Source: Hemerocallis citrina
Taxonomy: Eukaryota; Streptophyta; Magnoliopsida; Asparagales; Asphodelaceae
DNA: 64,000 bases
Assembly: GCA_017893485.1 (NCBI GenBank)
Contig: CM030362.1
Location: forward strand, 181,682,175-181,746,174
Direction: 5' to 3'
Part shown: in pieces, positions 30,752 through 42,590 of the stretch
Position numbering within the stretch: the first letter of the stretch is position 1
Layout of the letters: the number at the start of each line of letters is the position of its first letter
Notes under the pieces: model-generated
Database searches by the model: none
The model's input: only the letters and a program-made list of their open reading frames with translations
Told to the model about the DNA's origin: nothing
Position numbers and translations under genes: made by a program

Positions 30752-33700
30752 TGTAACACCCCGCAAAATTGGAAATGACAATTTTGCTCTCGTATATTAC
30801 GCACGTGTATTTTATAATGTGTTTTCATTTCATATTTTGGATTCCGACTATTTGTGCATTTCCTGTATTGATTTGAGTCTATTTGTGCATTTCCTGTATT
30901 GATTTGAGTCAATTAAAATATAATATTTCAATCTCTATATTTTACGTGTTTTTTATGTGTTTTCGATGCACGTATCAATTGCGTATTTTTCCATCACTAA
31001 GTGTGATATTTCTATATTGACTATTTATTTTACGTGTTTGAACTCGTTTTATAAAATGAAAATTCATTTCCCCCCATTTTTATTAAAAATGCATCTTTTG
31101 ATTTCTGCACGTATGATGCACGTGCAAAATTTTATTCTCATTTTGCAACTCTCATTTTACTATTTTTAGTATGCATTAGTTTTAATTAGCCTTCTTTTGA
31201 TCCATGGACCTATAGCATAAAATTTAGCCCATTAGGAGAAGAGCCCACTAGATAATTAAATTAATTAATTAAGAAATGGGCCCGTGAAGCAAGCCCACTA
31301 TTAAAATCACAAATTAAGTTAAGTATGCACTAATATATAACAAGTTATAAATGTTAGTATACATTTAGAGTTATAGAAATGTGTTCATATATGTTTGTGC
31401 ATGTGTGCATGCACACACAAATGTATTTGAACCATTTTTTGGGCAAAGGGGAGGCCAGTTTTGAGAGGGGGAGGAGAAGAGTTGGGAGGTTGAGTTAACG
31501 GAGAGTGGAGAGATGAAGAGATGGAGGTTTTAGGAGTTACGAAAGTGAAGAGTTGTAAAATAAATTTGGAGAGTTATTAGGGTGGGATTTTTGCACTTTA
31601 AACCTTCACAAAACCCTATAAATAGAGCCCTCATTTCCTACTTTTCTCTTGTTCCAAAAACATTATCAAAAGAAAAGAAAGAAAGAAAAGAAAGAAAGAA
31701 AGAAAGAAAAGAAAGAGAGTGAGAGTCCTTTTGCTTGGAGGAATTGCTAGGAGGAGGAGCCATTGCTAGGAGAGGAAGCTTTGCTAGGAGGAAGAAAGTG
31801 CTTGTGGAGCTAGGAGCTAGAAGGAGTCCTTTTCTTTAGAAGTTTTCATTCTCCAATTAAGGTGGGTGTTCTCATACTTTCTAAAGTAGAACTTGCATGC
31901 TAAATTAGTTAAAAAAGTAATATAAGTTGAATGAGATATATGTAGGATCCATGCTAGCAAAATATATAATGATCTTGTTGAAAGTTAGTGAACAAATTGT
32001 TACCATACTAATAGTTTAATGAGTTGTTAAAAAATGGAATGTGATATGTATGGATAAAATGCTAGCATAACATGTAATGATTTTGTTGTTACTGTGCTAA
32101 TAGTTTAATGAGTAGTAAAAAAAATTGAATGTGAGATGTGTAGATAAAATGCTACCCAAACATGCAATGATTTTTTGTTGAAACTTAGTAATTGATTGTT
32201 ACCATGCTAATTAAAAAGTAGAGAAATAATCACATGGACCATGTTAGAGTGTTTGCAAATTCTTGGTTGTCAAATTTGTATAAGAAATTGTTAGAAAAAA
32301 TTTTTTTATGGTGACATTTGTTTTAGAGATGTAATGCTTAAAAAGAAGAAAGAAAAGAGTAAGATAAATTTATGTTATTTTTGACACGTCGACATATATT
32401 AAAAATACTAGTTTTTCGCATGAAGAAATACTTGAGATATCCAAGGTTGATTTAGAGATACATTTGTTTTTTTTTTTTGCACCAAATTTTAATTTGAATG
32501 ATGATTGATTTAAACTATACATGATTTCTACAATTTCGAGTTTTGTTGAGAAAATGCAAATTTTTATAAAGAAAGAAGAAACTAATTGAAAATGAAGACT
32601 TATTCTAATAATAAGTTTGAACTCGTTTTTTTTTGTATTTGATTCATCTCAGTCCCATAAGAAAAGTTTATTTACTATTTCTAAAAGATTGGATCGTTGG
32701 ATGAATGATTTTTTGAAAAAGAACTAGATTCAGAATTGACAAAAGAACACTAATGCAACTTCTAAACAGAAAATTCACTTGGTCTTACTGGTTAGCTAGT
32801 GAAATACAGAGCACTGTTATGAGAGGTCCTGAGTTCGAATCTTGATAGTCCACTTTTATTTTGTTTTACTAAATAAAAATCTGAATCGGTACTATTGATA
32901 TAAAAATGATTTTTATCCAATTCAAGACACAAGTCCATAATGGACTTAATGGCTAGCTGGGCCGAGTTTGGGTGTGGACCGGGTTTGAGCTAAGGGCATG
33001 GGTTCGAAACCTAGGCTCCTCAATTTATTTCACTTTAGATTTTTTTTTCACGATTTGGCCTTTTAAAAAATAGAAGGAAGCCTTAGTACTAATATGAAAT
33101 GAAATGAAAATTTATTAAGAGATAGCTTCTTGTATATTTTGAAGTGTAAAGAGAATTTTTAGAATAGAATCGTGTGGTGAGTAGTAATTTTGTAAAATGA
33201 TCTTTTAAGAATAATTACACTTACATCATGTTTAAGAAATATTTGGTGAATTGAAACATGCTGATAACTTAGATTTGTTGTAATAATTCATGGGTGAAAT
33301 TGTGTTTGTGAATAAATAAATAGATCATGAATAGTGACAAGAATTGATTATTTTGCGAATAAGTTGAAAGATGAAATAATCTAGGTTTAAGACATGATTA
33401 TTAAAGGGTATGTGTACCCATAATTCTTGTACATGAAAAGCATATGATTTAGAATTAGTAAGACCTCGTTACTGGCAATGTTAAAATAAAAATTGAGATA
33501 TAATGTTGAGATATGATCGTGGATCTATCTCGGGAATTGTGATTAAGACTGCTATGGGGTAAGACTAATTCTAGGAAACGACAATCTATTCATGTCTTGA
33601 ACTTAAGTAATAGATACTTAAGTGAAGATGTAGTAAACCTGGGCAAATGTAAATGCCTCTATATATTCGGCGGTGGATCTCCATGGCTATAGACCCAGTC

Positions 33701-34490
33701 GGCGGATTGAGGTTGCTCTAAGGGAGACGGTTTTTTTTTATATTTAAATCCGGGACATGGCGAAGTCGGGCGGATAGTTTACCGTCTCCAATGTATATAT
33801 GTATATCGGGGTTAGGGGGCACTTGCGGGATGATTCGCACAATGAGGGAACCGTTATAATAGCCGTCGGGCTGGGACCCATATTCGTGGAATGATCTAAA
33901 CCTTATTTTATTACCGGATAGTTTTCATGGCGAGGAATTGAACCCTTTATTGTGGAATACGTAGGCGCTTGCCCTCGGACCTATATAGTATGGGATGCAT
34001 AGAATCCGAACAAGTGTTGCATTAGTATCATCCTAGTATAAAAATATGTGCATTAGGCATTAAGACATGGCATACACTTACATGTTTAGCGTAGTCACGA
34101 TTTAACACTATACTTATCCATTCAATCTTTTGTTGTAATTTTGTTAAATTAATGAGATCGTTATATGTACGGCATAGAGAGGATGGCTGAGTATAACACT
34201 TTCTTCAGGTGTAAGTGACTGATGTGCCCACAGTTTAATATGCAGGTAATGGACTATTCATGAAGGAATAAAGCTATTATGATGCAATCAATGTTTTGTT
34301 TAATAAAATTGTATAAGTTGTATTTTTTTTATTGTTGTAATCTTTCATTCTCCCGCTGTGTAAAACAAAGTGTAATGTAACTCTGATGTACTATTGAAAA
34401 AGTTTTAAATTCCTTGTAAAATTGTACGAAGTGAAGTAAAGATCCTGTGAAATCTCGAATTCGGCTTTATTTGGAATTCGGGGTGTTACA
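30752..34490 (+). mobile_element. 5' LTR of B
   Basis: It begins TGTAACACCCCGCAAAATTG and ends TTCGGGGTGTTACA. The TATAAATAG box lies near 31617. A (GAAA)n leader tract lies at about 31665-31715, about three degenerate repeats of 100-130 bp at 31900-32220, and two tRNA-like stretches at 32775-33020. Confidence 0.93.
31617..31625 (+). promoter_or_regulatory. TATA box of the B LTR
   Basis: CCCTATAAATAGAGCCC in the 5' LTR has a matching copy near 36130 in the 3' LTR. A purine (GAAA)n tract follows in the presumed leader. Confidence 0.65.
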
Positions 34491-34492
34491 GA

Positions 34493-34504
34493 TGGTATCA
34501 GAGC
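34493..34504 (+). other. Primer binding site of B (initiator tRNA-Met)
   Basis: TGGTATCAGAGC lies 2 bp after the LTR end and is complementary to the 3' end of plant initiator tRNA-Met. Confidence 0.88.
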
Positions 34505-34757
34505 AGGCTTCGCAAGTAGTACAAATTTATAAGGAACGACACCCTAGAGTGGACATTAGAGTGTGAGTTTCAGCTTATAGAGATTTAAATATAAGTGATT
34601 TACATTTGTGTTGCTCTATACACTGATATTTTCTCTTCCTATTGGATGGCTTGAGTCGTGAATGAAAGTTATTATTGAACTTGCATTCCCCTTCATTCAT
34701 GATGTTCTTCTCGTATACATTGATGTGAGATTGTATGCGAGCATGTTTTCCCTGGGT

Positions 34758-34787
34758 ATCAGAGTGGCGCAGTGGAAGCGTGGTTGG
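34758..34787 (+). other. 5' half of initiator tRNA-Met inside B
   Basis: ATCAGAGTGGCGCAGTGGAA and the following GCGTGGT match the 5' end of plant initiator tRNA-Met over 27 nt with one C-to-T difference, as I recall that tRNA. The match covers the acceptor strand, D arm and A box, and is lost in the anticodon arm. The 3' half is absent, so this is not a working tRNA gene. Confidence 0.7.
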
Positions 34788-35281
34788 TAGGCCCTACATT
34801 CATGATACATTACACACTTCCCTTTCAAAATTATTTTTTCGTGAATTTTATCATATTACTTTTCAACATTCTTCAAATAAATATTTTCTTATACTATTAA
34901 AACTATTTATAAATTACCCATCGACTATGTTTCACTTTATTGCATTGTTTTCCAAACTATTCCGCAATTAAAGACTTAATTGATTTTTCCTTCTATCTAA
35001 TGTTTTCCCTAATAGTAGTCTTGTATGAAAATTTCTTTCATTCTATCCTATCTTTTATGATCATATTTATTTCCTTATGTTATTTTCTCGAGTTTTCTCG
35101 TTTCATTCTTATAAAATTTTGTACTCATAAAGAGTTTGTCTCGTTTTCCATGTTGCTTATTTTTTATACTACATTTATTTCTCTTAAAGTTTGTAGTTTT
35201 CTAAATACAATAATGATATTTTCTTTAGTGTGTACAAAATACAACATGTACCCTGGTGAGTTTCGGGGACAGAACTATCCT
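34788..35281 (+). other. Non-coding rest of the B internal region
   Basis: This AT-rich stretch shows only short open frames without any recognisable retroelement motif. Near the end, GAGTTTCGGGGACAGAACT resembles the sequence before the polypurine tract in related long-LTR elements. Confidence 0.6.
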
Positions 35282-35294
35282 AAGGAGGGGAGAG
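35282..35294 (+). other. Polypurine tract of B
   Basis: AAGGAGGGGAGAG directly precedes the 3' LTR. Confidence 0.85.
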
Positions 35295-38200
35295 TGTAAT
35301 ACCCCACAAAATTGGAAATGATAATTTTGTCCTCGTGTGTTACGCACGTGTATTTTGTAACGTGTTTTCATTTCATATTTTGGATTCCGACAATTTTTGC
35401 ATTTCCCGTATTGATTTGAGTCAACTAAAATATAATATTTCAATCTCTGTATTTTACGTCTTTTTTTGTGTTTTTGATGCACGTATCATTTGCGTATTTT
35501 TCCATCACTGAGTGTGATATTTCTATATTGACTATTTATTTTACGTGTTCGAACTCGTTTTATAAAACGAAAATTCATTTCCCCCTATTTTGATTAAAAA
35601 TGCATTTTTTGATTTTTTGCACGTATGATGCACGTGCATATTTTTATTCTCATTTTGCTACTCTCATTTTACTATTTTTAGCATGTATTAGTTTTAATTA
35701 GCTTTCTTTTGATCCATGGACCTGTAGCATAAAATCTAGCCCATTAGGAGAAGAGCCCACTAGATAATTAAATTAATTAATTAAGAAATGGGCCCGTGAA
35801 GCAAGCCCACTATTAAAATCACAAATTAAGTTAAGTATGCACTAATACATAACAAGTTACAAATGTTAGTACACATTTAGAGTTATAGAAATGTGTTCAT
35901 ATTTGTTTGTGCATGTGTGCATGCACACACAAATATATTTGGACCATTTTTTGGGCAAGGGGGAGGCTGGTTTTGAGAGGGGGAGGAGAAGAGTTGGGAG
36001 GTTGAGTTAGTGGAGAGTGGGGAGATGAAGAGATGGAGGTTTTAGGAGTTAGGAAAGTGGAAAGTTGTAAAATAAATTTGAAGAGTTATTAGGGTGGGAT
36101 TTTTGCACATAAAACCCTCACAAAATCCTATAAATAGAGCCCCCATTTCCTACTTTTCTCTTGCACCAAAAACATTATCAAAAGAAAAGAAAGAAAGAAA
36201 AGAAAGAAAGAAAGAAAAGAAAGAGAGTGAGAGTCCTTTTGCTTGGAGGAATTGCTAGGAGGAGGAATCATTGCTAGGAGAGGAAGCTTTGCTAGGAGCA
36301 AGAAAGTGCTTGTGGAGATAAGAGCTAGAAGGAGTCCTTTTCTTTAGAAGTTTCATTCTCCAATTAAGGTGGGTGTTCTCAAGCTTTCTAAAGTAGAACT
36401 TGCATGCTAAATTAGTTAAAGGAGTAATATAAGTTGAATGAGATATATGTTGGATCCATGCTAGCAAAATATATAATGATCTTGTTGAAAGTTAGTGAAC
36501 AAATTGTTACCATGCTAATAGTTTAATGAGTAGTAAAAAAATGGAATGTGATATGTATGGATAAAATGTTAGCATAACATGTAATGATTTTGTTGTTACT
36601 GTGCTAATAGTTTAATGAGTAGTAAAAAAAATTGAATGTGAGATGTGTAGATAAAACGCTACCCTAACATGCAATGATTTTTTGTTGAAACTTAGTAATT
36701 GATTGTTACCATGCTAATTAAAAAGTAGAGAAATAATCACATGGACCATGTTAAAGTGTTTGCAAATTCTTGGTTGTCAAATTTGTATAAGAAATTGTTA
36801 GAAAAATATTTTTTATGGTGACATTTGTTTTAGAGATGTAATGCTTAAAAAGAAGAAAGAAAAGAGTAAGATAAATTTATGTTATTTTTGACACGTCGAC
36901 ATATATTAAAATTACTAGTTTTTCGCATGAAGAAATACTTGAGATATCCAAGGTTGATTTAGAGATACATTTGTTTTTTGTTTTTTTTTGCACCAAAATT
37001 TTAATTTGTACGATGATGGATTTAAACTATACATGATTTCTACAATTTCGAGTTTTGTTGAGAAAATGCAAATTTTTATAAAGAAAGAAGAAACTAATAG
37101 AAAATGAAGACTTATTCTAATAATAAGTTTGAACTCGTTTTTTTTTGTATTTGATTCATCTCAGTCCCAAAAGAAAAGTTTATTTACTATTTCTAAAAGA
37201 TTGGATCGTTGGATAAATGAATTTTTCGAAAAAGAACTATATTCAGAATAGTATAAACAAAAGAATACTAATGCAACTTCTAAATAGAAAATTCACTTGG
37301 TCTTACTTGTTAGCCAGTGAAATACAGAGCAATGTTATGAGAGGTCCTGAGTTCGAATCTTGATAGTCCACTTTTATTTTGTTTTACTAAATAAAAATCT
37401 GAATCGTTACTTTTGATATAAAATTATTTTTATCCAATTCAAGACACAAGTCCACAATGGACTTAATGGCTAGCTGGGCCGGGTTTGGGTGTTGACCGGG
37501 TTTGACCTAAGGGCATGGGTTCGAAACCTAGGCTTCTTATTTTATTTCACTTTAGATTTTTTTTTCATGATTTGGCCTTTTAAAAATAGAAGGAAGCCAT
37601 AGTACTAATATGACATGAAATGAAAATTTATTAAGAGATAGCTTCCTGTATATTTTGAAGTGTAAAGAGAATTCTTAGAATAGAATCGTGTGGTGAGAAG
37701 TAGTATTTTTGTAAAATGATCTTTTAAGAATAATTACACTTGCATCATGTTTAAGAAATATTTGGTGAATTGAAACTTGCTGATAACTTAGATTTGTTGT
37801 AATAATTCATGTCATGAAATTGTGTTGGTGAATAAATAAATAGATCATGAATAGTGACAAGAATTGATTATTTTGTGAATAAGTTGAAAGATGAAATAAT
37901 CTAGGTTTAAGACATGATTATTAAAGGGTATGTGTACCCATGATTCTTGTACATGAAAAGCTTATGATTTAGAATTAGTAAGACCTCGTTACCGGCAATG
38001 TTGAAATAAAAATTGAGATATAATGTTGAGATATGGTTGTGGATCTATCTCGGGAATTGTGATTAAGACCGGTATGGGGTAAGACTAATTCTAGGAAATG
38101 GCAATCTATTCTTGTCTTGAACTTAAGTAATAGGCACTTAAGTGAAGATGTAGTAAACCTGGGAAAACGTAAGTGGGTTGCCTCTATATAGTCGGCGGTG

Positions 38201-38469
38201 GATCTCCGTGGCTATAGACCCAGTCGGCGGACGGAGGTTGCTCTGTGGGAGTCGAGTTTTTTTATATATTTAAATCCGGGACTTGGCGAAGTTGGGCGGA
38301 TAGTTTACCGTCTCCAATGTTTATACGTATACCGGGGCTAGGGGGCACTTGCAGGATGATTCGCACGATGAGGGAACCGTTATAATAGCCGTCGGGCTGG
38401 GACCCATATTCGTGGATTGATCTAAACCTTGTTTTATTACCGAGTAGTTTTCATGGCGAGGGATTGAGC

Positions 38470-38659
38470 TAGGGCTGTAAATCAGACCGGACGGGATGGG
38501 ACAACCATATGTTCAAGCTCGGACCGAAATTCTACTTAGGCAGGCTTATATCCGGCTCGGTCTAGGTCGGACAAAAATTTTATAGTCCGGACTCGGTTCG
38601 ATAAACCATCGGACCGCAATAATACTCGAACGGACAGTCCTGTTCATTTTACACCCCTA
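38470..38659 (+). mobile_element. hAT-type MITE, 190 bp
   Basis: The ends TAGGGCTGTAAAT and TTTACACCCCTA form an imperfect terminal inverted repeat. A perfect 8-bp duplication gattgagc flanks it (38462-38469 and 38660-38667), the size made by hAT transposases. The 5' LTR of B lacks it, so it arrived after B. It has no coding capacity. Confidence 0.93.
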
Positions 38660-38800
38660 GATTGAGCCTTTTATTGTGGAGTACGTAGGCGCTTGCCTTC
38701 GGACCTATGTAGTATGGGATGCATAAAATCCGAAATAGTGTGCATTTGGATCATCCTAGTATAAAAATGTGTGCATTAGGCATTAAGGCTTGGCATACAC

Positions 38801-41800
38801 TGTAATACCCTGATTTTTTTAAATATATGAAAGATTAGTTATTTTTATATATGGTGTGCTTGTGTAATATGTTGACTATTATTTTCAACATGATGAATAA
38901 AGAGTATTGTTTTCTATAAAGCATTTTCCTAAAGCCCAATGTTAGTTTGCTTATTTTTCTTTTAAAATATCTATTTTGGCCCAATTAATTTTAAGCCCAT
39001 GAAATTAATCTTTTATTATTTTCTACAACTTGTATTGTGTAACACTCTCTTTTTTTTATAAGACTTGTTATGAGTGTACAAGTTTTATTAGTGTGGCTTG
39101 TGCTTACACGTGCACTCCATGTACACGTGCATAAGCACACACTTCTTGGCCGGATTGTGGAGAAGTGGGATCAAGTCATGGGTAGTTTTGTAGAGTGTGG
39201 GTAGTTATTTCAACCTCCTAGTCCATCCCAGCCCTTGATCCTACAACTCCCTAGTGCATCCTAGCCCTCCATCTACTCAAATTTGTGTATAAATACTCCC
39301 TCTCATTCATTATTTCTTTTACACTAGAATCATGTTGTAAAAGAGATATTTTGTGAGAGAGTGGTGTGTGCTTTTCTGTGGAGGCCGAGCAGCATTTCTG
39401 AAGGCTTCGGTGTGGAACAAGGAGCAAGGAGCAAGGAGTCGTCCACTGCAGTAAGGAGCTTTTGCTAGATTCGATTACTTCGTAAATAAGGTGGGTGTTT
39501 CTCAGGACTTCTAATGTAGGAATTATACCATGATTATGATATTTGTTACCATGTTTCTGAAAAGTAAATTCAACATATTAGAATTTGCCTGAGTATGTTT
39601 ATGATGATAATCATGAAGGACAAATGGCGAAATAATGACACTGTAAATAAGAATGAATTGGGTCTGTACAGCCGACTGTCTTTTGGATGAGTCGACTGGT
39701 ACGAGACATATATTCTCATATTTTGATAGAAGGTTTCGTGATGTATATGTGTATGGACTAAAATGAAACAGAAATGCCAAGTTTGTATCTTCTATGTCGC
39801 ATATGACTGAGAGGACATGAACATGTGGAAAGAAACTAGTGATATTAGAAAAATTGAGATTGGGTCGGTATAGTCGACTATCTTTTGGATAAGTCGACTG
39901 GTACGAGACATCCGTTACATATTTTGTTAGAAGGTTTTCGTTGACATACATGTGTACGATTAAAATGAAATAGTAAGGCTAAACTCATATTCTTCATGGT
40001 ATATATGAATGAGGAGCCATGAGCCTGTGGAAAAAGAACTAGTGATGATTAACAAAACTAAGAATGATCTGTGCAGTCGACTGGTGATATGAACAGTCGA
40101 CCGATGCTTTGCTTAAACTATGAATAATCCAGTAGCTTCTTGAAATGAAGTATCTTTCCATTGTGTTATTTTAGTGTAATGGTTTGAGATTAATATTTTC
40201 ATCTCTGCAGTGCATGTTTAAAACATTTCCTCGAAGAAAAGACAATATTAGTACTAGAAATTCCATGTTGCGATGTTACTGAACAGTAAGAAACTCTATG
40301 TTTATGAAACATGAATGTATGTATATTGTGATTTGACACGATGATGCAAGTGCATGTAAGAATTGTTGGAAAAATGATCTCTTATTGAAATTGAATCTGT
40401 CCAGTCGACTTAATGCGAGTAGCAAGTCGACTGAGCTGAACATAGAAATGTACTGTTAAGAACCCCAGGACAGACGACTGATGGAATAACAGTCGACTGT
40501 CACATGAATGATTTTTTTTTGAACATAGAAAGCTGCGGAACAGCCGACTGGCCATGTGCAGCAGTCGACTCTCCCGAGTGTTTATGAAGAACATGAATTG
40601 ACTGTACAAGTCGACTGGTCCTTTTCCAAGTCGACTGTACAGAGTGTAATTTGATATGTCAGAGATTTCATGTTGATTACTGCTAAGAGTTGCGAACTTT
40701 ATGATTGGTGTTGATGAACTCTTTCTGTTGCTGTATGAATCTATATGAAATGAATCATAGTTTTGGATTGGGAATTACATGAATATAAAAGTTAAGAACA
40801 TGATATGCTGAAGCAATGAAAGATGAATTCATGAGTTAGAAATGCTCAAATTGGAAATTGTGAATTGGAAATTGAACAAAAGAGTAGCTAAGTCTCCCCC
40901 GGCAGTGGAAATGAAATGAAATGAGAATTGAAAGACCAAGGTTGGTCATGTATTGAAATGAATAGTAAGTCCGGTTTGGTGGAGAGGCTAACTCTAGAGC
41001 TTTGATTTTTATTCATGATTCTTATGATTTTAGTACATAGTGAAGAGGTGATGAAAGTGAGAGAAAAACATAAGTATGAGAACTAGAGTTTACGGTGCGG
41101 GTGTGTGAGCCACAGAATGCATGCTTGATGAGTCAAGACATGGCGTGGGCACAACTCAGAATGATCGGACTTTAGCCACGCTTGTGGGATGTTTGGTGAC
41201 TGCAAGAGGATCGTGTTCAGGGAGGAGGCTGAATTGCCACAGAATGCATGCTTGATGAGTCAAGACATGATGTGGGGTTCCCCTCTAGGGTCCAGGATAC
41301 GTGCTTGTACTCATAGATCATCTAGGTTACTCACTGTAATTACAGAAGTAGAGTAAGTCATGGCGAGGGATTGAACCCTACAAAAATGAAGAACGGTTAA
41401 GAGGCTTGCCCTCGGACCTATGTAGTATGGGATGCATAGAATCAGAACAAGTACGCATTAGTGTCATGTAAATTAAGAAATTGCATTAAGGATTAAGTGC
41501 ACGATCACGACACGACATCATTAAGATTTCCCCCTTACTTTAACTGTTATGTGAACAAGTTTGTGATCTGTTAAGAAATGAGATTCGTTATACTGTTTCT
41601 GGCATAGAGAGGATGGCCATGTATAATTATCGTCGGTTGAATAAACTGACGTACCCACAGTTTTGTATGCAGGATAAATTACATGTAAAGAGGAATGGAT
41701 GCATAAAGATTTTACCATGTTGTTGTACATTTATATAAATGTTGTATATTTTTACTTCCGCTGTGCAAATGAAAAGTGTAATATGATGTAAACTCTGTTG

Positions 41801-41900
41801 TAAAGTGAAAAGTTTAATTTCCTTGTAAAATTACTGAAGAAAGTGAAAAGATCCTGTAGAACATCTCGAATTCAGTGTATTTGGGATTCGGGGCGTTACA
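38801..41900 (+). mobile_element. Solo LTR of element C, 3100 bp
   Basis: It begins TGTAATACCCTG, ends GGGGCGTTACA and is flanked by tacac at 38796-38800 and 41901-41905. No internal sequence is present, so LTR-LTR recombination probably removed it. The TATAAATAC box is at 39288-39296. It shares blocks with the B LTR (GTAGTATGGGATGCATAGAA, GCATAGAGAGGATGGC), so it is a related family. It carries the paired GTCGAC boxes described separately. Confidence 0.94.
39671..40635 (+). repeat. Seven pairs of GTCGAC-type boxes in solo LTR C
   Basis: Hexamers GTCGAC (or GCCGAC, GACGAC) lie at 39671/39691, 39873/39893, 40076/40096, 40404/40426, 40473/40492, 40543/40564 and 40610/40630. Spacing within a pair is 19-22 bp, mostly 20. 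Most pairs share a lead such as CTGTACAG or CTGTGCAG and most boxes read AGTCGACTG. The spacing between pairs is irregular. Confidence 0.85.
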
Positions 41901-42317
41901 TACACTTACATGTTTAGCGTAGTCACGATTTAACACTATACTTGTTCATTCAATCTTTTGTTGTGATTTTGTTAAAGTAATGAGATCGTTATATGTACGG
42001 CATAGAGAGGATGGCCGAGTATAACACTTTCGTCAGTTGTAAGTGACTGACGTGCCCACAGTTTAATATGCAGGTAATGGACTATTCATAAAGGAATAAA
42101 ACTATTATGATGCAATCAATGTTTTGTTTAATAAAGTTGTATAAGTTGTATTTTTTCAATGTTGTAATCTTTCATTCTTCCACTGTGTAAAACGAAGTGT
42201 AATGTAACTCTGATGTACTATTGAAAAAGTTTTAAATTCCTTGTAAAATTCTACGAAGTGAAGTAAAGATCCTGTGAAATCTCAAATTCGGATTTATTTG
42301 GAATTCGGGGTGTTACA

Positions 42318-42590
42318 TATGCGCTCAGGGATAACCTCCAGCTACACTCATATTATCTACCCGAGATCAGGTATAGGGGCTCGACATCGACCTCGAGCAA
42401 GGCCTTGGCTTTTTTAGGCCATGCGACCTTTACGCTCGGCGATGACCTCCAGCTACACTCTTCAAGGTATGGGGGCTCGGCATTGACCTCAAGCAAGGCC
42501 TGGGCTTTCTTCAAGCCCTGCGACCCTTACGCCTGGCGATGACCTCCAGACACACCCATACTATCTATCCGAGAATAGGTACGGGGGCTC
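42318..42590 (+). repeat. 108/111-bp repeats of D, right remainder
   Basis: About two and a half units continue the array cut by B, with the same blocks (GATGACCTCCAGCTACACTC). Confidence 0.88.

Larger units (their letters stand above)
30752..42317 (+). mobile_element. Element B: non-autonomous long-LTR retrotransposon
   Basis: B is flanked by tatgc at 30747-30751 and 42318-42322. It has a 5' LTR of 3739 bp, an internal region of only 804 bp and a 3' LTR of 3720 bp once its two nested insertions are subtracted. The ends TGTAA/TTACA, the initiator tRNA-Met primer site and the polypurine tract AAGGAGGGGAGAG are intact. No gag or pol is present, so movement would need proteins from a relative. 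The layout fits what are called large retrotransposon derivatives. The likely parent lineage is Tekay/Del, inferred from the ends and primer site. Confidence 0.93.
35295..42317 (+). mobile_element. 3' LTR of B, split by a hAT MITE and solo LTR C
   Basis: It begins TGTAATACCCCACAAAATTG and follows the 5' LTR throughout, resuming at 41901 (TACACTTACATGTTTAGCGT) after C. It ends GGGGTGTTACA. After removal of 198 bp (MITE plus duplication) and 3105 bp (C plus duplication) it is 3720 bp. Confidence 0.92.

Noticed and set aside
34758..34787. Working initiator tRNA gene
   Set aside because: Only the 5' half matches. The anticodon arm, T arm and 3' acceptor strand are absent.
34940..35299. 119-residue hydrophobic frame in the B internal region
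   Set aside because: It is AT-rich, has no family resemblance, and runs across the polypurine tract into the LTR.
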